Origin: Vanessa cardui
Taxonomy: Eukaryota > Arthropoda > Insecta > Lepidoptera > Nymphalidae
DNA: 64,000 nt
Assembly: GCF_905220365.1 (NCBI RefSeq)
Contig: NC_061153.1
Coordinates: 12,426,114-12,490,113 of the forward strand
Direction: 5' to 3'
The position numbers were made by a program, and so were the translations under genes. Shown here piece after piece: positions 51,713-62,582 of the stretch. Below the pieces are notes generated by a model. That model worked only from the letters and a program-made list of their open reading frames with translations, was not told the origin of the DNA and ran no database searches. The first letter of the stretch is position 1. Every line of letters starts with the position of its first letter.

Positions 51713-54348
51713 ATCAAAATCAAAGTACACTTTATTCAAGTGGGCTTTTACAAGCACTTTTGAATCGTCATTTAACAATTAAGTGAAGCTACCACCGGTT
51801 CGGAAAGTAGATTCTACCGAGAAGAACCGGCAAGAAACTCAATAGTTACTCTTTTTCAACATTTAAAAAAATACAGTCATGTTAGTTAATACAATTATTA
51901 AATTAATATATCCTGCCTGGAAGTCAACGGGTATTAATTCCACGCTTTTTTATCATCTACAAAATCTTGTATCGAATAATACGCCTTTTTCACCAATGTA
52001 TTTTTTATAAACGATTAGAATTTACGAGACGGCAAAGTTAAAAATGTCTGTGGAATTTTATTATAGAAATGGATACCTTGCCCCAAGAAAGATTTATTGA
52101 CTTTGCGGAGTCGGAAACTTGGCTTTATAAGCTTATCCTTACTTCTAGTGCACATACAATGATTATCACTGATTTTATCAAAGTTATCAATGTTACTGTG
52201 AATATACATGATATTGTTGTAAATATATTGCGACGCAACAGTAAGTATTCCTACTCTGTTAAAAACATCCCGAAGAGAGTCTCTAGCTCCAAGATTATAA
52301 ATAAACCGAATTGCTCTCTTTTGTAAAATAAAGACAGATTCAATATCTGCAGCGTTACCCCAAAGTAATATGCCATATGACATAATACTGTAAAAATAAC
52401 CAAAATAAACTAAACGAGCGGTATAAATATCAGTTAGTCGTCTAACTTTTCTAACCGCGTATTCTGCGGAGCTGAGTCTCCCTGTTAGGGACGACAAATG
52501 GGGACTCCACTGAAGTCTGGAATCTAATTCTATTCCCAAGAACACGGTAGTATCGGCTACATCAAGCGGGCCACTGCTTAAAGATATATTATAATTTTGC
52601 TTTCTAACATTGGGTAGGGTAAAAACTACGCATTTTGTTTTTTGAGTATTCAAAACCAAATTATTTACATTAAACCAATCTTATATCTGTGATAAGGCAC
52701 CGTTCACAACGTCATAGTCAGTTTTTTTCCTGTCAACCTTAAAAATCAGTGAAGTATCGTCAGCAAACAATACTATATCACAAATATCTTTAACAAAGAA
52801 AGGAAGGTCATTTATATATACTAGAAATAGAAAGGGACCCAAAATTGAACCTCTTGGAACACCCATTTTTAGCGTAGATCCAGTAGACTTTATTCCATTA
52901 ATGAAAACTTGGTGGATTCTTTGACTTAAGTAGCAATGAGATCAAGAGCCCTACCTTTAACGCCGTAATATTTGAGCTTGTAAAGAAGCGTCTCGTGTTC
53001 TACACAATCAAATGCTTTAGATAAATTACAGAATACTCCAATAGCATTCTGTGATTTCTCCCAAGCATCGTAAATATGCTTAAGAAGCGCAATTCCCGCA
53101 TCAGTTGTTGATCGACCTCTCGTAAAACCAAATTGCTCACTATGAAAAATTTTATTTGTACCAAAATGGATAAGAAGTTGATTTAAAATAATTTTTTCGA
53201 AAATTTTACTTAAAGATGGGAGTATTGAAATAGGCCTGTAATTACTGGGATCGCTCCTATTTCCATTCTTAAAAAGTGGTGAGCTTTACTACATTTTAAC
53301 AAGTCAGGAAATGAACCCGTGTCCAAACTCTTGTTAAAAATTACTGCTATATACGGAGCAATATCGTGTATGATGTTATTTATGAATTTTACGGAAATGC
53401 CCCATACGTCGTTAGTTTTTTTAATATTGAGTGTTTTAAATACTTTTATAACATCTATTGCAGAAACTGTTTCAAAAGAAAAATCAATAACGCATTTAGA
53501 AACATGTTTATTTAATAATCTAGCTGCATCTAATGTAGATGATTTTAAATGAGATGTTATTTTATTAGGTATGTTATCAAAAAATATTTCAAATAAATTT
53601 GCAACTTCCAAATCAGAATTTGTGTATTTACTGCCTGTGTTTAATTTGATAGGTATACTTTCCTTTTTAGGTTTTCCACTAACACTTCCAATAATGTCCC
53701 AAGTGGCCTTTATTCTATTATCGGAAGTCAAAATTTTGTTCTTTATGTATAAATACTTAGCATAAGTACATACTGTTTTAAATATTTTGGAATATTTATT
53801 GACATATCCTAGAAAGGCTTCGTTTTGATTCCACTGCTTCATACCATATAGGTCGTATAATTTATTTCTACTTTTATATATACCAATAGTAGCCCAGTCA
53901 CTAAACTTCAATTTTGTATTATTATAAAATGATTTCATTTTGAATATTTTATTAAATTCTATTAATATTAATTCAAAAAATGAATTATAAAGTTCATTTG
54001 GATCTTGTGTCGTTAGATCTAAATAAGCTAATTTACACGCCACAATATCTTTAAAACAGTTTACTTTATGAGCCGTTATTGGCCTGTACATTATTTTCTT
54101 TGTGTTCTAAAGAAAACTTCTGACCACAATGATCAGAAGTTAAATTATTTATAATTGAAAATTCATATATTTCACAGTCACAAAACACATTGTCAATACA
54201 CGTAGAAGTATCGTTGGTTATTCGTGTTGGTTCATTGACTCGGTGCGTTAAATTAAATGACCTAAACAATGTGACTAATCGAACACTCAGCGAAGTAGCT
54301 TTTAATAAGTCTACGTTAAAGTCGCCACATACAATTATATATTTATTA
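51713..54348 (-). pseudogene. Daphne-like LINE copy 2, 5'-truncated
   Basis: About 90 percent similar by eye to 29498-32190. Retains the end of the endonuclease (SNKYIIVCGDFNVDLLK, STCIDNVFCD), the linker and RT pieces (FCDLSKAFD equivalent broken, MGVPRGSILGPFLFLVYIND, VLFADDTSLIF, TVFLGIELDSRL). Several frameshifts and a small deletion near 52935. 5' end truncated inside GDFN region at 54348; the tail of CAAAAT repeats is at the left. Confidence 0.87.
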
Positions 54349-54968
54349 CTTGAAATTATCAAGTTGTTAAATATATTCCAAAATATGTGTACCAATTCTT
54401 ATTGGCGAAATAAAAAACTACCATTGCTCATTAGAATTCACAATTATTACAATGCTCTCAAAATTCACCAAAGTAAGTACTAAACTAGATATGTTTAGTC
54501 TAGACACGTGGGTTAGCAGTGTGGATTTATCCTCTCACATTAAATGTTCTTTAGCATCAATTGACAAAAGTAAAAGTAAATATAGTAATGCAGCTTTAAA
54601 ACTATTATCGGAACGGGAAATTTCAGAAATATATTCATCATTTTATAAAGTGTTTACAGATGGCTCAAAAGATAGCTCTGATGTTGGTGTTGCTTTTTAT
54701 GACCCTCAAACTAATACTAATTGTCAACTTAGAGTAGATTCTAAGATATCTGTGATGCGTGCAGAGTTATTAGGAATTTTGGAGGCTTTATCATATATCA
54801 GTACAATAGATTGTGATAAATTTGTAATTTTTTCCGATTCTAAAAGTGCTTTCCAACATGTGGCTCGGTCTACCTCGACCTTTCGAGGAGCTCCGATAGC
54901 CTATGCAATTTTAAAGTCTAGTCTAAGTTTCTCTCGTCAAAATAAAAAACTGATGTTGCAGTGGATTC
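54349..54968 (+). pseudogene. I-clade LINE ORF2, RNase H domain
   Basis: After a short RT-connection stretch, the RNase H core reads VFTDGSKDSSDVGVAFYD (Asp), MRAELLGILEALSYI (Glu), FVIFSDSKSAFQHV (Asp), then LMLQWI. The SINE splits it before PAHIGLEDNEKVDFLAKNA (final His/Asp). RNase H after RT is diagnostic for the I/R1 group. Confidence 0.87.
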
Positions 54969-55278
54969 GATGATGCAGGGTCGAGATGGCCCAGTGGTTA
55001 GAACGCGTGCATCTTAACCGATGATTGCGGGTTCAAACCCAGGTAAGCACCGTTGATTCATGTGCTTAATTTGTCCTTATAATTCATCTCGTGCTCAGCG
55101 GTGAAGGAAAACATCGTGAGGAATCCTGCATGTGACAAAATTTCATAGAAATTCTGCCACGTGTGTATTCCACCAACCCGCATTGGAAGAGCGTGGTGGA
55201 ATATGTTCCAAACCTTCTCCTCAAAGGGAGAGGAGGCCTTTAGCCCAGCAGTGGGAATTTACTGGCTGTTGATGATGA
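54969..55278 (+). mobile_element. tRNA-derived SINE, complete
   Basis: 310 bp with A box TGGCCCAGTGG (54987-54997), B box GGTTCAAACCC (55030-55040), the body GCTCAGCGGTGAAGG...CCACCAACCCGCATTGGAA and the end GGCTGTTGATGATGA. Flanked by a perfect 12-bp duplication TGCAGTGGATTC (54957-54968; 55279-55290). Best reference copy for the family in this window. Confidence 0.93.
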
Positions 55279-55290
55279 TGCAGTGGATTC

Positions 55291-55862
55291 CTGCTCATAT
55301 TGGTCTAGAGGATAATGAAAAAGTAGATTTTTTAGCAAAAAACGCAACACGAAATGGTGTTTACTACCAATGCCTACCATATCATACGGAATTATTATAT
55401 CTATCCAAACAAAAATATTACAAATTTTTGAGAGAATATTTTGATGAGCGATCGCTGACTACAGGGATCTGGTACAGAACTATGCAACCCGGACTACGGA
55501 AAAGTCTTTGGTTTGATGGAGCCAATATGAGCAGGTCTTCAATTGTCACAGCTCTTCGACTTCGTTCCGGCCACATTCCGTTAAATAACTTTGGTTTTCT
55601 AATGGGTAAAACACCTTCACCTAACTGTAGTGTATGTAACACCATAGAAGACACGTTTAATCAATTATTGCGGGGAGGTGGGGGCATGTAATAGTGTCCT
55701 CGCTGACCCTACATCAGAACCAGCGCAAGTTTTGTACAAATTAGTGGATGGTGTTTTTAAGAATCGATGTAATTAATCAATTTGTTAAGTTTAATGTTTT
55801 GTAAGCACTATGAGGGTGGCATTTTCTTATAGAAAAAACCCTCTTTTCAAAAAAAAAAAAAC
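55291..55862 (+). pseudogene. I-clade LINE ORF2 end and 3' UTR
   Basis: PAHIGLEDNEKVDFLAKNAT completes RNase H. Then GIWYRTMQPGLRKSLWFDG, IVTALRLRSGHIPLNNFGF and CSVC...CNTIEDT, the Cys/His cluster typical of I-clade carboxy ends. The 3' UTR ends in 12 A residues. Confidence 0.82.
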
Positions 55863-56077
55863 TGCTGGACCCGCGATGGATATGTGTACATCATCAGCCC
55901 CGACGGAGTTCGCCACCAAGTAGAGTGTCGGGGTGATCTGGAACTTATTCCTGTTGCGTCGAGGTCTGCAGTCGAGGAGGGTTCCCCAGCCCTGAGCCCA
56001 GGAACGGTGGTAAGGAGCCCTGAGACAAGGCTTCCCATTTCTCGTACAAGAAGAGCGCTTAAGAAATATTTCAATGT
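55863..56077 (+). pseudogene. LINE D ORF1, end
   Basis: Begins with the duplicated TGCTGGACCCG and reads CWTRDGYVYIISPDGVRHQV, ECRGDLELIPVAS, SPALSPGTVVRSP, RTRRALKK and stop. Joined to 44863-45425 it gives one ORF1 of ~265 aa. Confidence 0.8.
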
Positions 56078-56901
56078 ACTGATATTTCACTCGTTTATTA
56101 TTGTTTTGGTCTGTATTTTTTAACTAAAGTAATTATGATATAATTTTAATTTTTATTACTTTTCAACCGACTTCCAAAAGGAGGAGGTTATCAATTCGTC
56201 TGTATTTTTTTTTTTATGTTTGTTACCTCATAACTTTTCACTGGGTGGACCGATTTTGATAATTTTTTTTTTGTTTGAAAGGTGGGGTCCCATTTTTTTT
56301 TTTTTCCCATGATGGTATCTATATGAAAACGACATAGGTCTTAAATTTGCATTATGTATATGCGCGACAAATAGGTGAATAACTGAAAATCACGTTAACC
56401 AATTTTGATAATTCTTTTTTTATTATAAAATATATACTTCAAGGGTAATTTGGTGAAAGTTTGGTAAGGTTCTGAGCACAGGATCCATGACAAAGTAACG
56501 GAACGGAAGGGAACGGAACAATTCTGAGGAGCACGTTAGCGATACTCAGTCGAATCTTTTATTTATAGGTTATTTGGATATTTGAGTCACCTTCCGTAAT
56601 GTGGTTATGTTTATGTAATTATCATAGTCGAATATTATAATCAACTAGCTACCCACCCCGGCTTCGCACGGGTGCAATACTGATACTAAATATACTACAG
56701 AATTTGTTTATTTACGACATCACATCGCAAACTTCTAAAATTATCAGTGTTTCTTTACTATATTGTTCATGTATTATATACACAAACCTTCCCCTTGAAT
56801 CACACTATATTTTAAAAAAAACCGCATCAAAATCCGTTGCGTAGATTTAAAGATATAGGGACAGAGAAAGCGACTTTGTTTTATACTATGTAGTGATGGA
56901 A

Positions 56902-58304
56902 TTTTAATTTTAATCAACCATCTAACAAGATTATTTAACATGATAATGGATACTGAAACCGTACCAGAACAATGGCGCACATCTGACATAATTCTAATTT
57001 TTAAAAAAGGAAATCCCTCTGACGTGGGAAATTATAGACCCATAAGTCTACTTTCGAGCATGTACAAGCTGTTCTCATCCATACTTTTAACGAGAATAAC
57101 AGGAACTATCGATAAAATGCAACCAACAGAGCAAGCTGGGTTCAGATCAGGCTTCAGCACAATGGACCACATACAGACGCTAGAACAAATAATAGAAAAA
57201 CACCAAGAATTTAATAGACCCCTGTATGTGGCCTTCATAGACTACAGCAAAGCATTTGATAGCATTAGCCACTACTCAATTTGGAATGCATTACAATGCT
57301 CAGATGTGCACCAAAAATACATCAACATCTTAAAAAATATCTATACAAATAGCACAAGTAGAATAAAACTAGAAACTAGAGGTGACGTAATAAAAATAGA
57401 AAGAGGTGTCAGACAGGGAGATCCTTTATCGCCGAAACTCTTTATTGCGGTACTCGAAACCATATTTCGAAAGTTAGACTGGTCAAACAAAGGGGTGCTA
57501 GTAAACGGAAAATATCTAAACCACCTAAGATTCGCTGATGACATAGCTATAATTGCCGAAACTCCAAGGGACATTGAAGAAATGATGAGGACACTGGATC
57601 ATGAAAGCTCAAAAATTGGTTTAGAAATGAACTTAAATAAAACAAAGATAATGACTAACAGTTATGAGCGACCTATCATAATAAAAGGAGACTACATAGA
57701 ATATGTCCAAGACTATATATATCTGGGTAAACAAGTATCATTCAACAGGACTAGCAACGAAGAAGAAATAACAAGGAGAATTAATGTTACATGGAAAAAA
57801 TTTTGGTCTCAGAAAGAAATTCTAAAAGGTCATTATGGATTGCATTTAAAAAAAATCGTATTTGATACTTGCCTCTTGCCATGCTTATTATATGGATGCG
57901 AAACATGGGTATTCACAAACAAAGCAAAGCAGAAAATCAAATCCACCCAAACAGCAATGGAAAGGAGTATGTTGAAAATCAGAAAAATACATAAAGTGAG
58001 GAACGAAACTATCAGACAAAAAACCAAAATCAACGATGCTCTAAAACATGCACTCACACTTAAGTGGAAGTGGGCTGGACATATCTCACGATATACTGAC
58101 AAAAGATGGACTATTGAGACCACAAGATGGAACGGCCCTGGGGGAAAGAGAAGTGTTGGTAGACCGAGAAAACGGTGGGCTGATGATATCACCAATGTCA
58201 CAGGGAGCGACTGGCTAATAGTAAGCAAGGACAGAGAGACGTGGAAAAAACTGGAGGAGGCCTTTACCCAAAAAGGGGTCCATATTTCACACAATGGAGA
58301 CTAA
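56902..58304 (+). CDS. RTE-B reverse transcriptase, uninterrupted fragment
   Basis: Open from the truncation point; the first Met (56940) gives 454 aa. RT: DIILIFKKGNPSDVGNYRPI, EQAGFRSGFSTMDHIQT, FIDYSKAFDSIS, GVRQGDPLSPKLFIAVL and catalytic HLRFADDIAIIAE. Carboxy end: AMERSMLKIRKIHKVRNETI, KWKWAGHISRYTDKRW, GRPRKRWADDI. It is a relative of RTE-1 (same order and motifs, roughly half the residues identical by eye). Endonuclease and RT amino terminus are missing, so it cannot retrotranspose itself, but absence of stops points to a young insertion. Confidence 0.9.
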
Positions 58305-58414
58305 CCACACTAGCAATAAATTAAGAAAACCTACTAACAAACTACTAATTTCATTTGAAATGTTATATTGAAATATGGAATAAATGGCTTTATTATTATT
58401 ATTATTATTATTAT
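56902..58414 (+). mobile_element. RTE-B LINE, 5'-truncated insertion
   Basis: Flanked by a perfect 11-bp duplication TAGTGATGGAA (56891-56901; 58415-58425). Ends in an (ATT)n tail after ATGGAATAAATGGCTTT. Confidence 0.92.
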
Positions 58415-59078
58415 TAGTGATGGAACTCCTAAACGGCTCGCAGTTAGGGTGCGATATGGGGCAGAATTTCTTACTATCTTTAATCAAATTTTGTGTATGT
58501 GATGTGATGTCATATGATGTACGAAATATAGTTGGTCTTTTTCAAAGTTTTTTTGCTGAATTCGATTACAGCTCTTTCGAGGGATCCTTGTAGTTTACGC
58601 CGTGTGACGTATTAAATCCGCATTTTCGAAAGTCTATTTTTGCTTTATTCGCAAGTTTCCTTTGAAATTGTCCTCGAAGTAGTTTCTGACTCATATAAAC
58701 GGAACGCCTAATCTATCCATATTAAAAAAAATTAGTTAGTCAACATCAGCTTCACTTAAAATCAAAAAATAAATAAAAATTTTAACAAAAAGAAAAACCG
58801 ACTTCAAACAAAACACTATTTTAAAACCAATGAATATGCACGAAAAAGTAATAAAAATAATTGCGTATTCAACATATTTTTTAGTCTTCCTAAGTTAAAT
58901 GAAATGAAAAATATTAGACTACTTAAAAGTCGATTAACGATTATATCATGTAGTTATAATTATTGTTATATTTGGAGTCGGTGTCTAATGTAATCATTAT
59001 ATTATATATAAATATATTTTTTCTTTTTTTTCAATGTCTTCGTCTAATTAATTGAGCACAAACTGTAGCTTTCATAGT

Positions 59079-59640
59079 CTTCCCACTCTTAATGAAACAC
59101 TTGATTCTGTTTTCTCGGATGTAATGAAAAACTTTAATATTATACACATAAATTCTCAGAGTATTCCTGCACATTATACAGATATGTTAACTTCTTTTGA
59201 TAACAGGAATATCCATGCTATTCTGATGTCAGAATCTCTCAATGTTCTCCCTGATTTCCAACTTATTCGGAATGATCGCCCTAATCGTACTGGTGGAGGC
59301 GTTGCTATTTATCTTCGCTCCCATCTGTCCTTTACGATCATTGGCACGTCTAGTGCTCAAGCAACATCAGGAGTAGAATAATCATTGAACTAGCATTTTC
59401 GAAAGTTAAAATTTTACTCTGTGTGTTTTATAGCCCCAATTCAATGATTGACTATTTTACTACTTTTGAATCCCTTCTAGACCAGTATATTCCACTGTAT
59501 CAACATTCCATTATAATGGGAGATTTTAATACGTGCCTTTTAAAATCTGACTCTCGCTCTTCTCGGCTAAGATCACTAGTCCAATCTGTCAATATTCATA
59601 TACTCCCTCTTTCTACAACTCCCTAACTGTACCCCGTCTC
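59079..59640 (+). pseudogene. LINE D ORF2, endonuclease
   Basis: IIHINSQSIPAHYTDMLTSF, IHAILMSESLNVLPDFQLIR, NRTGGGVAIYLRSHLSF, then after a shift LCVFYSPNSMIDYFTTFESL and SIIMGDFNTCLLK. GDFN is present, unlike in LINE B. The frame breaks again at the AT microsatellite. Confidence 0.82.
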
Positions 59641-59646
59641 TTTTAG

Positions 59647-59647
<1 letters not shown>

Positions 59648-59732
<85 letters not shown>
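59648..59732. repeat. (TA)n microsatellite
   Basis: About 80 bases of TA units with two short interruptions, inside the endonuclease coding region of LINE D, between the GDFN block and SFHDLIDLSF. Confidence 0.95.
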
Positions 59733-59737
<5 letters not shown>

Positions 59738-61982
59738 AGTCTTATTCTTGTTTCTTCCACAAATTATGTCGCTAAGCATGGCCAATGCTCTGCTGAAGCC
59801 TTCTCCTTTCATGATTTGATTGATTTATCTTTCCTACAGAATACGCCCTTAAGCCAAATCGAAAATCTTTCTGCAGCGCAATTTTAGTGGTATGAATTTA
59901 GAGCATTTAAGGGAGGATGCTTTAAAAATTGATTGGAATGATGTTGTCACTGATTCTAATATTGATAACCGAGTGGCAAATTTCAACACACTTCTAGTAC
60001 AATTATATGACAAACCTGCCCCTATTCGACCTGTTCGGCTTAGGCATCTTCCTGCTCCCTGGCTTACAGAGGATATTAAAACATTGCAACACAAAAAAAC
60101 ATTGCAAAATCAAAATACAAGGCCGATAGTTCTGACGAAAATAGAATCAGCTATAAAAATATTCGGAACCGTTGCAACAGGTTGTGTAGAGATAAACAAC
60201 GACGCCACATTCATAAATCAATACTCAACGAAGAAGATACTGGCCGAGTTTGGAAATTTCTTAAATCTATTGGAGTTGGGAAAACACGTCATAATAACCA
60301 TCCTAGTAACATTGATTTGAATCAGCTTAATCAGCACTTCTCGTCTTCTTGCTCTGTCGATGATGCCACGAAATTAAATACTAAAAATCAAATTCTAGCT
60401 TTACCCACTTCTAATGATCCAGCTTTCATTTTTTGTCACTATCACTGATAGTGATGTTGAGAGAGGTATTGTAGAGGACTCTGATGCTATCGCTACTGAC
60501 TCCATTAGTCCTAAGATGATCATCCCCATCATGGACATCCTAGTTCCTATTATTAAAAGCATATTCAATTACTCAATTTCTACTGGATCATTTCCCTCTT
60601 CCTGGAAAGATGCCCAAGTTATTCCCTTACCTAAAAAATCAAATCCCTACCGCTTTTCCGATTACCGTCCTATTTTCATACTTCCTTTCCTATCTAAAGT
60701 ATTTGAACGTATTGTGCATCAACAATTAAACCTTTTCCTATCTAGACAAAACCTCCTTAAGTCTTTTCAATCTGGTTTCCGAAAAGGTCATAGTACGACT
60801 ACTGCTTTAGTCAATATTACCGAGGATATACGCCTTGCTATGGATAATCAATGTCTAACAGCGTTGATCTTACTAGATTTTAGCAATGCCTTTAACAATG
60901 TTGACCACGAGCTCTCACTAGCTAGCTACATTATGCTCTCTTAACATATCTCCTGAAATGATTGACTGGTTTCAAAATTATCTTTGCGGTCGCCGGCAAC
61001 GAATTCGTGTTGATGATTCCTTTTCCAATTGGTGCACGATCAAGGCTGGTGTGCCGCAAGGTGGCGTGTTGTCTCCTCTCCTTTTTTCTATTTTCATTAA
61101 TTGCATTACTTCTCAATTATCTTCTCTCTATCACCTGTATGCCGACGATATCCAATTATAAAACAGTCAAAATTAATTGATTTGCCTAAAACAATACATT
61201 ACATAAAGACCTTGAATCGATTGTACTTTGGAGTAAATCACATGGACTCAAAGTTAATCCTTTAAAAACACAGGCAATTATAATCGGCAGTCAAAAACAA
61301 GATGCCCGCATTGATTCGCCCAATTTGCCTAAAATAATTGTTGATGGAACACTTGTTCCATACAGTGAAACTGTAAAAAATCTAGGTGTTGTTTTTGATA
61401 GATTTCTGACCTGGACCCCCCCAGTAAGCGAGGTGAGCAGGAAAGTGTTTGCATCTATCGAATCTCTTCGCAGATTGCGAAATTTTCTATCGATACCAAC
61501 TAAAATTGTGCTTGCACAATCTCTCCTGCTACCGATTCTCGATTACGCTGATACCTGTTATCTCAATTTAAGCGAGGAATTGCTTAATAAACTTGAACGC
61601 ATCCAGAATCTTTGTATACGGTTCATATTTGGACTTCGTAAATATGACCATGTTTCAGAATTTTGCGAAAAACTCAAGTGGCCCTCAATCCGCCTTCGCA
61701 GGAATACTCACATTCTTTCCCTATTATACAATATCCTATTTAATCCTACCACTCCCTCATACCTTAAAGCGCTTTGAATTCCTGAGTGACACTCATTGTC
61801 GCTCTTTTCGCTCTAACGATAACGTCATTTTAAAAATCCCCTCCCACAATACATCCTTCTATTCTAAATCCTTTTCTGTGGAAGCTGTACGGCTCTGGAA
61901 TTCCTTACCACTTACCGTAAGGCGTGCTCAATCCCTAGCAACATTCAAACGGCTATTAGAAGCAAACTTCTTCCCCCCATAA
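59733..61982 (+). pseudogene. LINE D ORF2, endonuclease end and reverse transcriptase
   Basis: AEAFSFHDLIDLSF (endonuclease end), RPVRLRHLPAPWLTEDIKTL, GRVWKFLKSIGVGKTR; then RT: AQVIPLPKKSNPYRFSDYRP, SFQSGFRKGHSTTTALV, LILLDFSNAFNNVD, KAGVPQGGVLSPLLFSIFIN, LYHLYADDIQL, and the tail KLERIQNLCIRFIFGLRKYD, VRLWNSLPLTVRRAQSLATF. At least five frameshifts. Homologous to LINE B ORF2 over its whole length. Confidence 0.87.
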
Positions 61983-62280
61983 ATTTTGTCTACTTGTTTC
62001 TTTAATATTTATTATTTTTATTTTTCTATTTATTCTAAACTCCTACTCTGCGATGTATCTGGCTTATATTTTAAATTTATTACTTCATGTTACTTATAGT
62101 CATATTTAAACTGTAGTATAAATTAAACATGTACATAGATTATTATATATTGAATGTAGTATATATATGTTTACTATGTATATATTTAATTTCGTATAAG
62201 TATGTTTTTCTCTTATATATGTACACCTGAAACGTTTCATTACTGATTACTATGTCCTACGTAACATGGTTGCCTGGCAG

Positions 62281-62307
62281 AAATCGCTGCTTAGCGATAA
62301 AGCCGCC
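62281..62307 (+). other. Conserved 3' UTR hairpin of LINE D
   Basis: ATCGCT-GCTT-AGCGAT followed by AAAGCCGCC, the counterpart of hairpins at 22031-22055 (minus) and 43584-43611. Confidence 0.8.
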
Positions 62308-62395
62308 AATTATACATTTAGATCAAGTTTTGCAATTACTGTATAATTTATTTATTCTTTGGTGTACAATAAAGAATACTTACTTACTTACTAAT

Positions 62396-62582
62396 CTGAG
62401 CTTGTCTATAAGATAAACTATGAAAACAATAAGCAATTATCAAGATTATAAACATTAAAATTATAAACATTAAATCAGTTATGTAAGATACAAAATTATA
62501 AATTAAATTAATAGAAGCAGCAATTTTAAATTATAACGGATTAAAAAAAAAAAAAAAAAATTATACCCATATTAATTAATTA
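62396..62582. other. Unassigned AT-rich spacer
   Basis: Short repeats of ATTATAAACATTAAA and an 18-base A run near 62545; no coding motif. Confidence 0.4.

Larger units (their letters stand above)
45426..55862 (+). mobile_element. I-clade LINE with nested insertions
   Basis: Perfect 11-bp duplication TGCTGGACCCG at 45415-45425 and 55863-55873, and a 12-base poly(A) at the 3' end (55849-55861). It has a 5' leader, ORF1 with CCHC knuckles, ORF2 endonuclease and an RNase H domain after RT, the I-superfamily plan. RT itself is missing. It is interrupted by a transposase-like element, RTE-1, a Daphne-like LINE and two SINEs. Confidence 0.88.
56166..58985 (+). mobile_element. ACCGACT repeat, copy 2, with RTE-B insert
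   Basis: Same family as 16939-18219: ACCGACTTCCAAAAGGAGG, poly-T blocks, ACCCACCCCGGCTTCGCACG, GCATCAAAATCCGTTGCGTA, ending ATATTTGGAGTCGGTGTC. Without the insert it is about 1.3 kb. It lies in LINE D between ORF1 and ORF2. No coding capacity of its own. Confidence 0.7.
44401..62395 (+). mobile_element. LINE D (LINE B-family), spread over 18 kb by nested insertions
   Basis: ORF1 at 44863-45425 resumes at 55863; ORF2 lies at 59079-61982; the 3' UTR ends CAATAAAG(A)ATACTTACTTACTTAC. Insertions: an I-clade LINE at 45426-55862 and an ACCGACT repeat at 56166-58985. A 5' leader of ~400 bp precedes ORF1; its left boundary is not sharp. Confidence 0.82.
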
